From positions 1 through 64,000 of the forward strand of contig CANKZM010000007.1 in NCBI GenBank assembly GCA_947488305.1: a stretch of DNA of 64,000 nt, in the 5' to 3' direction. The DNA is from an uncultured Roseobacter sp. (GTDB lineage Bacteria; Pseudomonadota; Alphaproteobacteria; Rhodobacterales; Rhodobacteraceae). Positions 53,372 through 61,620 of this stretch are shown here, one piece after another. A model generated the notes under the pieces. That model was not told the origin of the DNA, made no database searches, and was given only the letters and a program-made list of their open reading frames with translations. The stretch's first letter is position 1, and each line of letters starts with the position of its first letter. The position numbers were made by a program, and so were the translations under genes.

Positions 53372-54373
53372 TCAGTTGATCCGTTCGACGACGTAATCCG
53401 CGAGATCGGTCAGCATATCCTTGACCGGGTGGTCCGGTAGCGGGGCCAGCGCTTTCTTGGCCCGGGCCGCCTCAGAGCGCGCCGCCACGCTCGTATCCGC
53501 CAGCGCGCCGTGATCTTGCAGCAGCTGCATCGCGCGTTCCAGATCACCATCGACCTGCTTGCCCTTTTCGATGGTGCGGACCCAGAATTCGCGCTCTTCC
53601 GCATTTGCCTTGGCCACCGCCTTGATCAGCGGCATTGTCAGTTTCCGTTCGCGAAAATCGTCCCCGACGTTTTTCCCGATGGCTCCTTGATCGCCCTGAA
53701 AATCCAGTAGATCGTCCACAATCTGAAATGCAATCCCCAATGCATCACCGTACTCATAGAGTGCCGCGATATGGTCATCTGGCGCACCTGAAATCACGCC
53801 GCCGACTTCCGTCGCGGCCGCAAAAAGCGCCGCCGTTTTCCCACGCACAACCTGCAGATAGATTTCCTCTGTCGTCTTCAGGTCCGTGCTGGCCGTCAAT
53901 TGCAGCACTTCCCCTTCAGCGATTGTAGCGGAAGCGTTGGAAAGAATATCCAGAACTTTCAGCGAGCCGGTTTCGACCATCAACTGAAAGCTGCGCGAAA
54001 ACAGATAATCCCCAACCAGAACCGAAGATTTGTTGTCCCAAAGCAGGTTGGCCGTCGGCCTGCCGCGGCGTTGACCGCTTTCGTCCACAACGTCGTCATG
54101 AAGCAAAGTGGCGGTATGAATGAACTCCACCGTTGCAGCGAGGTTGATATGGTATTGCCCCTGATAGCCACACATATGGGCGGCAGCCAAAGTGAGCATC
54201 GGTCGTAGACGTTTGCCGCCCGCCTCGACCAGATGTGCTGTCACTTCGGGGATGCGAGGCGCATGTTTCGAGGCCATCCGTTCACGGATCAGCCGGTTCA
54301 CTTCCTCCATGTCACTTTGAAGGTAGGCGGCCATGCGGTCGTGAGGTTTTTGTGAAAACTCGCTGTTCTGCAT
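53372..54373 (-). CDS. Polyprenyl diphosphate synthase
   Basis: A 333-residue all-trans prenyltransferase. The first aspartate-rich motif is LLHDDVVDES (DDxxD), the second is IVDDLLDFQ (DDLLD); GGKRLRPMLTLA supplies substrate-binding Lys/Arg. It probably makes the decaprenyl (or octaprenyl) side chain of ubiquinone. Chain length cannot be told from sequence here. The start at 54373 (MQNSEFSQKPHDRMA) is preferred over 54400 because close relatives begin near this point and GGGAAG lies upstream. Divergent from the DUF2007 gene. Confidence 0.92.
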   Translation of the reverse strand: MQNSEFSQKPHDRMAAYLQSDMEEVNRLIRERMASKHAPRIPEVTAHLVEAGGKRLRPMLTLAAAHMCGYQGQYHINLAATVEFIHTATLLHDDVVDESGQRRGRPTANLLWDNKSSVLVGDYLFSRSFQLMVETGSLKVLDILSNASATIAEGEVLQLTASTDLKTTEEIYLQVVRGKTAALFAAATEVGGVISGAPDDHIAALYEYGDALGIAFQIVDDLLDFQGDQGAIGKNVGDDFRERKLTMPLIKAVAKANAEEREFWVRTIEKGKQVDGDLERAMQLLQDHGALADTSVAARSEAARAKKALAPLPDHPVKDMLTDLADYVVERIN

Positions 54374-54429
54374 CAACTTCCCGTTTGCAAGGCTCGACAT
54401 CACCGTCGGCTTGCCCTTACATCCCTGAT

Positions 54430-54645
54430 ATGAAGGAACTTTTGCGCAGCACAGACCCAACGATCATCGCCTTCGCGACGGCTCTCCTTCAGGGGGAGGA
54501 TATAGACTGCTTTGAAATGGACGTAAACATGAGCATTCTCGAAGGGGGCATCGGAATTTTCCCCAGACGTCTCATGGTGCGCACCGATGATCACGCCGCA
54601 GCGACGCGGGTTCTGACTGACAACGAAATCCCCCTGGGATTATGA
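54430..54645 (+). CDS. DUF2007 domain protein
   Basis: A 71-residue protein matching DUF2007, a short signal-transducer-like domain: MKELLRSTDPTIIAFATALLQGEDIDCFEMDVNMSILEGGIGIFPRRLMV. Function unknown. The upstream in-frame start at 54235 lies over the polyprenyl synthase gene and is rejected. Its stop overlaps the methyltransferase start (TGATT within ATGATT), so the two are coupled. The same gene pair next to a polyprenyl synthase is frequent in Rhodobacteraceae. Confidence 0.82.
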   Translation: MKELLRSTDPTIIAFATALLQGEDIDCFEMDVNMSILEGGIGIFPRRLMVRTDDHAAATRVLTDNEIPLGL

Positions 54646-55394
54646 TTGAAGAATTGACAACGGACGCCTTTCTGGGCGGCAAACTTTACTTGCTGCAACC
54701 CAAAACAGGCTACCGTGCCGGGGTGGATCCGGTTTTGCTCGCCGCCACTGTTGAGGCGCAGCCCGGAGACCGTGTGTTGGATCTGGGGTGCGGTGTGGGT
54801 GCGGCTGCCCTATGCCTTGGTGCCAGAATTCCCGGCCTGTCCCTTACCGGGGTTGAGGTTCAGGAAGACTACGCTGAGATTGCCCGCCGCAATGGTGGTG
54901 CTTCGTTTGAAGTCATTACTGCTGATCTGGCTGATTTACCGCTCAAAATCAGGCAAAGACAGTTTGACCATGTGCTGGCCAATCCCCCTTACTATGACCG
55001 AGCCGCGAGCCTCGCGTCGGGTAACGTCAGCCGGGAGGCAGCGCTTGGCGAGGTGACGCCCCTGTCTCTATGGGTCAAGATCGCGGCTAAGCGCCTTGCG
55101 CCAAAAGGCTACGCGCATTTCATCCATAGAGTGGAAAGGCTGCCCGAAATACTCAACACCATGACAGGTAGATTGGGCAGCATCGAGGTGTTGCCCCTGG
55201 CGCCCCGGCGGGGCAGGGCGACAGAGCTCGTCATCGTACGTGGTCGCAAGAATGGCAGGGGCGCTTTTCGCCTTCACGCCCCCTTGATTCTGCATGAAGG
55301 GCCCGTACATCATAAAGATGCAGACAGCTATGTTCCTCATGTGAAAGCGGCATTGCGGGACGGAGCTTCACTTGCGTTTACAAGGGCGGATTAA
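54642..55394 (+). CDS. tRNA1(Val) N6-adenine methyltransferase-like protein
   Basis: A 250-residue class I methyltransferase. SAM motif VLDLGCGVGAAALCLGARI near residue 48, acidic loop GVEVQEDYA, and NPPY (VLANPPYYD), the catalytic motif for N6-adenine or exocyclic-amine methylation. The overall pattern is that of the TrmN6/YfiC group, which modifies A37 of tRNA-Val in E. coli. Substrate here is inferred from the family. Coupled to the DUF2007 gene by a 4-base overlap. Confidence 0.87.
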   Translation: MIEELTTDAFLGGKLYLLQPKTGYRAGVDPVLLAATVEAQPGDRVLDLGCGVGAAALCLGARIPGLSLTGVEVQEDYAEIARRNGGASFEVITADLADLPLKIRQRQFDHVLANPPYYDRAASLASGNVSREAALGEVTPLSLWVKIAAKRLAPKGYAHFIHRVERLPEILNTMTGRLGSIEVLPLAPRRGRATELVIVRGRKNGRGAFRLHAPLILHEGPVHHKDADSYVPHVKAALRDGASLAFTRAD

Positions 55395-55496
55395 CGTTTC
55401 GTTAAGTCTTTGTGGGCGCATAATGCGACTGCGGCGTGACTTGAGTCTCATGATGTGCTCAAGTTGACGGTGTAGACGAGCTAACAGGAGGACTTG

Positions 55497-55661
55497 ATGA
55501 GCGTGAATGCACATGTAGAAGAGCTGAAAAGAAAACACGAGACTCTTAGTGAAGCGGTAGAAGCCGCACAACGTGCACCTGGCATTGACGACCTTGCAAT
55601 AGCGGACCTCAAGAAACAGAAACTTCGACTTAAAGAAGAAATCGTCCGGCTGTCCGCGTAA
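55497..55661 (+). CDS. Small DUF465/YdcH family protein
   Basis: A 54-residue, highly charged helical protein (VEELKRKHETLSEAVEAAQRAPGIDD, LKKQKLRLKEEIVRL) that matches the YdcH/DUF465 family of short coiled-coil proteins. Function unknown. AACAGGAGG lies just upstream of ATG 55497, a strong ribosome site. The preceding 102 bases contain no other frame. Confidence 0.85.
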   Translation: MSVNAHVEELKRKHETLSEAVEAAQRAPGIDDLAIADLKKQKLRLKEEIVRLSA

Positions 55662-55714
55662 GCGCACCGGAAAACCTTCGGCTGGCGCAACCAGCGTAAG
55701 CGCCGGCCTACATA

Positions 55715-56650
55715 TCAGCTGCGCGTATCAACCACTTCGAGTTCTTCCGTGATATAAGTGGTTTTCTCAATCTCGGCCAGCATCCACTCTCTGAAGGCTT
55801 TCACCTGCGGGCGGTTTTCCGTGCCGTGGGGACACATGAACCGAAATCGGCCCGGCGACATCAGCGCCTTTTTGAACGGCAGCGCCAACCGGCCTTCGTG
55901 CACATCCTTGACCACCAGGGCCCTCCGACCCAAAACCACCCCGACACCGGCAAGAGCGGCGTCAATTGCGTGGTCGGCTTGGCTGAAGCGAGGCCCGTGG
56001 GTTGGGGCATATTCGATTCCCATGATCCCGAACCAGGCTTCCCAGTCACATTTTGGCCTGAGGAAGTTGATGCTGTCATCATAAATCAAAGGCGCTTTCG
56101 TGAGGCTCTCCGGTGTCGAGAATTGCTTGGCCAGCGCGGGTGTCATCACAGGTGCTACCCATTCGTCGACCATGGGGAGGGACCACAGGTCTGCGTCATC
56201 GGTGGCGCTGAATCGGATTGCGACATCAACGGCGTCGCGCGCAAAGTCCATCATCTTGAGCGATGCAGAAAACCGGAGCTCAATGTCCGGGTGGCCTTGT
56301 GCAAATTCGTACAGGCGAGGCGCAAGCCATTTGGCGGTGAAAGCCGGTCCTGCAGTGACCGTCAAGGTCTGGTCATCCAGCATGCGCTGTGCGTTTCGCC
56401 AGGCGCTGGACAGCATCTGAAAGCCGTCTGCCGCACCGGGCGCGAGCGCTTTACCCACATCGGTGAGCTCCACTGCTCGGTTCAGACGCAGAAAAAGCGG
56501 GGCCCCCAAATGCTCTTCGAGGGATTTGATCTGGAAGCTGAGCGCTGCGGGCGTGACCGACAATTCATCCGCAGCTTTTGCAAATGACATATGGCGCGCA
56601 GCGGCGTCAAAGGCGCGCAGGGCGGTTAGCGGGGGCAGGCGATCATTCAT
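55715..56650 (-). CDS. LysR family transcriptional regulator, GcvA-like
   Basis: A 311-residue LysR-type regulator. The N-terminal helix-turn-helix is LPPLTALRAFDAAARHMSFAKAADELSVTPAALSFQIKSLEEHLGAPLFLR, the start LPPLTALRAFDAAAR being typical of the GcvA branch. The effector domain is of substrate-binding type. Targets and ligand are unknown; the divergent small gene at 56771 is the nearest candidate, with 120 bases between. The start ATG 56650 is the natural family start. Confidence 0.9.
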   Translation of the reverse strand: MNDRLPPLTALRAFDAAARHMSFAKAADELSVTPAALSFQIKSLEEHLGAPLFLRLNRAVELTDVGKALAPGAADGFQMLSSAWRNAQRMLDDQTLTVTAGPAFTAKWLAPRLYEFAQGHPDIELRFSASLKMMDFARDAVDVAIRFSATDDADLWSLPMVDEWVAPVMTPALAKQFSTPESLTKAPLIYDDSINFLRPKCDWEAWFGIMGIEYAPTHGPRFSQADHAIDAALAGVGVVLGRRALVVKDVHEGRLALPFKKALMSPGRFRFMCPHGTENRPQVKAFREWMLAEIEKTTYITEELEVVDTRS

Positions 56651-56770
56651 GTCAGTTAAATATATCTTATGTGAACCATTGAAAAGTCTCGTTTGTCAAC
56701 AAACTTCGTGGCAGCCATATTGGCTTCAGTTCAGAAACACTGATGCTTTCCAGAAAAAAGGATCCCGGCC

Positions 56771-56890
56771 ATGATTGAAGCACCTACAAATGAGAATGCC
56801 CGCCAAGCCATGCAACGCGCTCATGAAGAACGCAGCCAGGCGCTGCGGGACGCGTGGAGCTGGTTGTTTTCGTCACATGTTTCCCGCTGA
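56771..56890 (+). CDS. Small protein, 39 residues
   Basis: A 39-residue frame beginning MIEAPTNENARQAMQRA, then HEERSQALRDAWSWLFSSHVSR. It is mainly an amphipathic helix with an ending WSWLF. Short helical proteins with a similar A-x-x-R-x-x-A-W-x-W-L-F end are common in Rhodobacteraceae, so I believe it is real, but I cannot name a family with certainty. AAAAAAGGATCC lies upstream as ribosome site. A strong terminator follows 30 bases after the stop, which supports a transcript of its own. Confidence 0.55.
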   Translation: MIEAPTNENARQAMQRAHEERSQALRDAWSWLFSSHVSR

Positions 56891-56920
56891 TTGACTGCAG
56901 CTCTCTTACGGGATCAAAAA

Positions 56921-56953
56921 GGGCCGGTTCAATTGAACCGGCCCTTGTCTTTT
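56921..56953. terminator. Bidirectional intrinsic terminator
   Basis: GGGCCGGTTCAATTGAACCGGCCC (24 bases; stem of 10 with AATT centre, 56921-56944) is followed on the plus strand by TTGTCTTTT and preceded by AAAAA, which gives a U-run on the minus strand. It thus ends transcripts from the small gene at 56771 (plus) and phbB (minus, stop at 56973). Confidence 0.9.
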
Positions 56954-56972
56954 GCGTGTTCTGCAAGAGGCG

Positions 56973-57695
56973 TCAGACGAAGAACTGCGCGCCATTCGCT
57001 GAGATGGTTGACCCGTTGATGAAACCCGCGTCGTCGGATGCAAGGAAGACAACGCAACGTGCAATCTCTTCCGGCTCGCCCAAACGGCCTGCCGGAATGC
57101 CGGCGACGATGCTGTCGCGTACTTTTTCAGGGATGGCCATGACCATTTCCGTCGCGATATAGCCAGGGCAGATAGCGTTTGCAGTAATGCCCGCGCGCGC
57201 GCCCTCTTGCGCCAATGATTTCACGATGCCGAGATCGCCGGCTTTTGTTGCTGCATAGTTCACTTGGGCAAATTGCCCTTTTTGACCATTGATCGAGCTG
57301 ATGACGATCACGCGGCCAAACTTGCGCTCGCGCATGCCGGGCCAAACCGGGTGTACGGTGTTAAAGACACCAGTCAGGTTTGTATCGATGACCTGCTGCC
57401 ATTGCTCGGGCGTCATCTTGTGGAATGGGGCATCACGTGTGATGCCTGCGTTGGCGACAACCACATCAATCGGACCTAAGTCTGCTTCGACCTGCGCAAT
57501 GCCGGCCTGGCTTTCCGCATAGTCTCCGACATTCCATTTGTAAGTCTTGATGCCGGTTTCTTCAGTGAATTTGGCGGCGGCTTCGTCGTTGCCTGCGTAG
57601 GTGGCAGCGACAGCGTAGCCTGCATCTTTCAATGCGTTTGAAATGGCGGCGCCGATTCCACGGCTCCCTCCGGTGACAAGTGCGACACGGGACAT
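56973..57695 (-). CDS. phbB: Acetoacetyl-CoA reductase (NADPH)
   Basis: A 240-residue short-chain dehydrogenase: ALVTGGSRGIGAAIS (NADPH loop), NAGITRD, catalytic Ser in VISSINGQKGQ, and Tyr-Lys in NYAATKAGDL. It reduces acetoacetyl-CoA to (R)-3-hydroxybutyryl-CoA for polyhydroxybutyrate. The ATG at 57695 is preceded by GGAGGAG; the 57743 alternative is rejected. A short palindrome (57707-57720) touches that ribosome site. Follows phbA after 112 bases. Confidence 0.94.
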   Translation of the reverse strand: MSRVALVTGGSRGIGAAISNALKDAGYAVAATYAGNDEAAAKFTEETGIKTYKWNVGDYAESQAGIAQVEADLGPIDVVVANAGITRDAPFHKMTPEQWQQVIDTNLTGVFNTVHPVWPGMRERKFGRVIVISSINGQKGQFAQVNYAATKAGDLGIVKSLAQEGARAGITANAICPGYIATEMVMAIPEKVRDSIVAGIPAGRLGEPEEIARCVVFLASDDAGFINGSTISANGAQFFV

Positions 57696-57775
57696 TTTTT
57701 GTCTCCTCCAGAATTCTGGATTGGTATTAAGATTGACGGTCACATCAGGCGACCGCGCGGGGTGAATGGGGTCTA

Positions 57776-57797
57776 GGCGGCATCAAATGACGCCGCC
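57776..57797 (-). repeat. Hairpin between phbA and phbB
   Basis: GGCGGC (57776-57781) and GCCGCC (57792-57797) pair around 10 bases. On the minus strand it lies just after the phbA stop and before phbB. It lacks a U-run, so it may be an mRNA-processing or partial terminator structure rather than a full stop signal. Confidence 0.35.
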
Positions 57798-57807
57798 TTG
57801 ATCTGGA

Positions 57808-58983
57808 TCAGGCGCGTTCGAGGCACATGGCAACACCCATGCCGCCACCGATGCAAAGCGTTGCAAGACCTTTCTTGGCGTCGCGACGCTTCATCTCAAA
57901 GAGAAGCGTGTTGAGAATGCGCGCGCCGGAAGCACCGATGGGGTGGCCGATTGCGATAGCGCCACCGTTGACGTTCACAACTTCCGGGTTCCAACCCATG
58001 TCCTTGTTAACGGCGCAGGCTTGTGCCGCGAAGGCTTCGTTTGCTTCGACCAGATCAAGGTCTTCTGCTTTCCAACCTGCTTTTTCGAGCGCCTTGCGGC
58101 TAGCATAGATGGGACCGGCACCCATGATCGATGGGTCTAGGCCGACTGTGGCATAGCTGGCAATGCGTGCAAGCGGCTCAATGCCTCGCTTTTCGGCCTC
58201 ATCTGCCGACATGAGCAGGGCGCCAGCCGCGCCGTCATTCAGGCCGGATGCATTGCCTGCGGTCACCGAGCCGTCTTTTGTGAAGGCCGGGCGCAGTTTC
58301 TGCATGGCTTCGACAGTGGCGCCGTGGCGAATGTACTCGTCTTTGTCCACGACGATGTCGCCTTTGCGGGTTTTCACGGTATAGGCGAAAACCTCGTCAT
58401 CGAACTTACCGGCGTTTTGTGCAGCTTCCGCTTTGTTTTGTGAGGCAACAGCAAATTCATCCTGTTGTTCCCGCCCGATCTGCCATTTTTCGGCAACATT
58501 CTCTGCGGTCTGACCCATATGGTAGCCGTTGAATGCGTCCCACAAACCGTCGCGGATCATGGTGTCGATATACTTCATGTCGCCCATCTTGTGACCTGCG
58601 CGCAGATGTGCAGCGTGGGGAGACAGTGTCATGTTTTCCTGACCACCGGCGGCAACGATGTCCGCGTCACCCAATTGGATGTGCTGGGCGGCGAGCGCCA
58701 CGGAGCGGAGCCCGGAGCCGCACACCTGGTTGATTGTCCAGGCGGATGCTGCTTGTGGCAGACCAGCGTTGATATGTGCCTGCCGGGCCGGGTTCTGACC
58801 TTGAGCAGCGGTCAGAACCTGACCAAGGATGGTTTCCGATACTTCTGAAGGATCGACGCCTGCGCGTGCCACGATTTCTTTAAGCATCGCAGCACCAAGA
58901 TCATGTGCAGGAGTGTTTGCGAAAGACCCGCCAAAACTGCCCACGGCGGTTCTTGCGGCGGAAGCGATTACGACATTCGTCAT
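57808..58983 (-). CDS. phbA: Acetyl-CoA acetyltransferase (beta-ketothiolase)
   Basis: A 391-residue thiolase. Catalytic cysteine in [14 protein letters not shown] (about Cys89), the [12 protein letters not shown] region with the active-site His, and the C-terminal [13 protein letters not shown] with the second Cys are all present. It condenses two acetyl-CoA to acetoacetyl-CoA, the first step of polyhydroxybutyrate synthesis, with phbB next in line. ATG 58983 (AAAGGA upstream) replaces the earlier in-frame 59037. Confidence 0.95.
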   Translation of the reverse strand: MTNVVIASAARTAVGSFGGSFANTPAHDLGAAMLKEIVARAGVDPSEVSETILGQVLTAAQGQNPARQAHINAGLPQAASAWTINQVCGSGLRSVALAAQHIQLGDADIVAAGGQENMTLSPHAAHLRAGHKMGDMKYIDTMIRDGLWDAFNGYHMGQTAENVAEKWQIGREQQDEFAVASQNKAEAAQNAGKFDDEVFAYTVKTRKGDIVVDKDEYIRHGATVEAMQKLRPAFTKDGSVTAGNASGLNDGAAGALLMSADEAEKRGIEPLARIASYATVGLDPSIMGAGPIYASRKALEKAGWKAEDLDLVEANEAFAAQACAVNKDMGWNPEVVNVNGGAIAIGHPIGASGARILNTLLFEMKRRDAKKGLATLCIGGGMGVAMCLERA

Positions 58984-59146
58984 TTTAGTATGGTCCTTTG
59001 CCAAATCTTTGAAACGACCAGCTCCGCGCAATAACACGATAGGACGGCCCCTTCGTCAATGTCGGCAACCATTAACTTATCTTAAAAAATGCGGCAACAG
59101 GCCTTGCCTGTGACACAGCAGCGCGCCAAAAAATAAGGTTTAATTG

Positions 59147-59989
59147 TTAAACTGCTTGGTTAAGGCGTTCTCTTTTGGCCCAGCTTGGTCGCGTTGTGGC
59201 GGCTGAAAAATAGTAACCCTGAAGGCAATCTACGCCAAGTTTTACGAGGATTTCGGCGTCTTCCTTACTTTCCACATATTCCGCGACCGTCAGCATATCG
59301 AAGTGTTTTGCTATCGAGATCAGAGCAGAGGTCATCGCCTGATTATCTCGACAAGTAGCGATGCCTTGGATGAACTGGCCGTCGATTTTGATAACGTCGA
59401 AACAGAATTCCTTGAAATAGCGCAGAGCCGTATACCCGGCGCCGAAATCATCCATCGCAAAACAAATCCCCTGCATCTGCAATCGATCCATAAAATCAAC
59501 GACGAGTTCGGGCACCATCATTGCGGAGCTTTCGGTGATTTCGAGAATCAGGCGTTCACCGATAAGTTCGTTTTGTTTCAGCCACCGTTCCAGCGTGCGG
59601 TTCCAGGGTTTATAACCGATCGAACGGGCTGACATATTGATCGATAGACGCAGTTGCGGGTTTTCATGCAAGGCTCGCAAGCCCATCGCGAGCGCCAATG
59701 TATCGAGTTCGCGGCCGAGCTCTGTCGTCTCGATCGTATCCATGAAGGCCCCCGCAGGAATGACCCTGCCGGTTTCGTCCAGCACACGAACCAACCCTTC
59801 ATAAAAGGCGACCTTTCTCTGGGCGCGCGCCTGCATGACCGGCTGATAGGCCAACAGAACCTGCTTATGGCGAATGGCAGCTGTAACCATTTCGATGGTT
59901 TTCTGATCCCGCTGCGCCAAGGCAAAATTGAGCGGGTTATCGCCACCGGGCGGAAGGTCTGCCATCATTCGTTTTTTGGGTCCGGGCAT
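59147..59989 (-). CDS. EAL-domain cyclic-di-GMP phosphodiesterase
   Basis: A 280-residue protein with one EAL domain (about 35-275) and no GGDEF partner, membrane span or sensor domain. The signature is EGL (YEGLVR), an accepted variant of EAL. The catalytic set is complete: Asn in LSINMSAR, Glu in LEITES, Asp-Asp in MDDFGAGY, Lys in KIDGQF, Glu in VAEYVES, Gln in CLQGYYF. It should hydrolyse c-di-GMP in the cytoplasm. GAGGA precedes ATG 59989. Divergent from tag, 129 bases apart. Confidence 0.9.
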   Translation of the reverse strand: MPGPKKRMMADLPPGGDNPLNFALAQRDQKTIEMVTAAIRHKQVLLAYQPVMQARAQRKVAFYEGLVRVLDETGRVIPAGAFMDTIETTELGRELDTLALAMGLRALHENPQLRLSINMSARSIGYKPWNRTLERWLKQNELIGERLILEITESSAMMVPELVVDFMDRLQMQGICFAMDDFGAGYTALRYFKEFCFDVIKIDGQFIQGIATCRDNQAMTSALISIAKHFDMLTVAEYVESKEDAEILVKLGVDCLQGYYFSAATTRPSWAKRERLNQAV

Positions 59990-60118
59990 CGGCGTCCTCT
60001 TGAACTATCACCGTGCCACACTGGCACCATATGTGCTAAAACCGGGTTAATATTCCTATTTTGTTCTAATTTTAGGCGAGATGAGAACATCGCAAACCAT
60101 AAGAAAATAAAGGAAAAA

Positions 60119-60691
60119 ATGAGCATGAGGTGTGAATGGGCCGGGCCACAGGAAATCTATCTACAATACCATGATACAGAGTGGGGCGTGCCGGAATTCG
60201 ACAGTCGAGCGCTTTGGGAGAAACTGATTCTCGACGGCTTTCAGGCAGGTTTGAGCTGGATCACAATCCTCAAGAAACGGGATAGCTTTCGGGATGCTTT
60301 TGTCGGGTTCGACCCGCATGTGATTGCGGAGTGGGGTGCGCCGGATATTGAGCGTCTGCTGATGAACCCCGGCATTATTCGTCACCGCGGTAAGATTGAG
60401 GCAACAATCTCAAACGCGCGCATCTGGCAACAGATCGAGGCGCGGGAAGGGTTCGACGAATTCCTGTGGAAGTACGTTGACGGCAAGCCCCTGCAAACGT
60501 CTTTCTCGACCCAATCCGAAGTCCCGACGCAAACAACTCTTTCTCAGCAGATATCAAAGGACCTGAAAGCCATGGGGTTCAAGTTTTGCGGGCCTACGAT
60601 CGTCTATGCCTTCATGGAGGCTGTTGGCATGGTGAATGACCATATCACAACGTGTTATCGTCATGAGCCTGTTGCCGAAATGGGTCGTTGA
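60119..60691 (+). CDS. tag: DNA-3-methyladenine glycosylase I
   Basis: A 190-residue repair enzyme that excises 3-methyladenine. Its zinc-snap ligands are visible: Cys5 and His18 at the start (MRCEW, YHDTEWG) and His/Cys in NDHITTCYRH near the end. GFQAGLSWITILKKRDSFRDAF is the helix-hairpin-helix region with the catalytic Glu nearby. AAAGGA precedes ATG 60119. Its stop codon lies inside the -35 of the next promoter. Confidence 0.94.
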   Translation: MSMRCEWAGPQEIYLQYHDTEWGVPEFDSRALWEKLILDGFQAGLSWITILKKRDSFRDAFVGFDPHVIAEWGAPDIERLLMNPGIIRHRGKIEATISNARIWQQIEAREGFDEFLWKYVDGKPLQTSFSTQSEVPTQTTLSQQISKDLKAMGFKFCGPTIVYAFMEAVGMVNDHITTCYRHEPVAEMGR

Positions 60692-60715
60692 CTCTGCTAG
60701 ATTGCGCAGTATAAG
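60688..60715 (+). promoter_or_regulatory. Sigma70-type promoter of rpsD
   Basis: TTGACT (60688-60693), a 16-base spacer, and TATAAG (60710-60715) form a near-consensus promoter about 110 bases before rpsD. The -35 overlaps the tag stop codon. The resulting leader of about 105 bases may fold (for example GACC-TTAC-GGTC near 60762-60773), but no known regulatory motif is recognised. Confidence 0.7.
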
Positions 60716-60827
60716 CGCGGCTTCATTGGTGTTGGTGGCCCCCGCGAGGGAATGCCTGTCGGACCTTACGGTCAGAGGACAACGCCCTTCAAGCCCAGTA
60801 CGGGCGCTATAGAGAAGGAGATCAGCC

Positions 60828-61448
60828 GTGACCAAACGCACGTCTGCCAAGTACAAAATCGACCGCCGCATGGGCGAGAACATCTGGGGCCGTCCGAAAT
60901 CCCCGGTCAACCGCCGTGAATATGGCCCCGGCCAGCACGGCCAGCGCCGCAAGGGCAAGCTTTCAGACTTCGGTATCCAGCTGCGCGCCAAGCAGAAGCT
61001 CAAGGGCTACTATGGCGATCTGACCGAAAAGCAGTTCCGCCGCATCTACGCCGAAGCAGAGCGGGTCAAAGGTGATACCGGTGAAAACCTGATCGGTTTG
61101 CTGGAGCGCCGCCTTGACGCAATCGTCTATCGCGCAAAATTCGTGCCCACAGTGTTTGCGGCCCGCCAGTTCGTGAACCACAAGCATGTGCGTGTGAACG
61201 GCAAGATCGTAAACATCCCGTCTTACCGCGTTAAAGAGGGTGACGTGATCGAAGTCCGTGACCGTTCCAAGCAAATGGCCGCGCTGATCGAAGCGACACA
61301 GCTTCCCGAGCGTGACGTGCCAGACTACATCGAAGCCGACCATTCCAAGATGAGCGCCAAATTCGTGCGCACACCTGCCTTGGGCGATGTGCCTTATCCG
61401 GTGATGATGGAACCGAACCTCGTGGTCGAATTCTACGCGAAGAACTAA
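60828..61448 (+). CDS. rpsD: 30S ribosomal protein S4
   Basis: A 206-residue S4: [25 protein letters not shown] at the start, [18 protein letters not shown], and the S4 RNA-binding domain [38 protein letters not shown]. It nucleates 30S assembly by binding 16S rRNA. GTG start at 60828 after GAAGGAG. As in many alphaproteobacteria it stands as a single gene with its own promoter and terminator. Confidence 0.97.
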   Translation: MTKRTSAKYKIDRRMGENIWGRPKSPVNRREYGPGQHGQRRKGKLSDFGIQLRAKQKLKGYYGDLTEKQFRRIYAEAERVKGDTGENLIGLLERRLDAIVYRAKFVPTVFAARQFVNHKHVRVNGKIVNIPSYRVKEGDVIEVRDRSKQMAALIEATQLPERDVPDYIEADHSKMSAKFVRTPALGDVPYPVMMEPNLVVEFYAKN

Positions 61449-61476
61449 GGCTGATAAATCAGCCGAATTCATTCGG

Positions 61477-61509
61477 GGCCGCGCAGGGAAACCTACGCGG
61501 CCTTTTTTT
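61477..61509 (+). terminator. Intrinsic terminator of rpsD
   Basis: GGCCGCG (61477-61483) pairs with CGCGGCC (61496-61502) around a 12-base loop, followed by a run of seven T (61503-61509). It lies 28 bases after the rpsD stop. Confidence 0.92.
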
Positions 61510-61620
61510 GTGCCTTTGGATCAGAGAATTAGGCAACAGGCAGAAATCTCGGGTCGTTCCAAATGGCACTGGCACAGGTCACATCGCACAGCTAAAGTCC
61601 GCGCGACAGGAGAGGATGAG

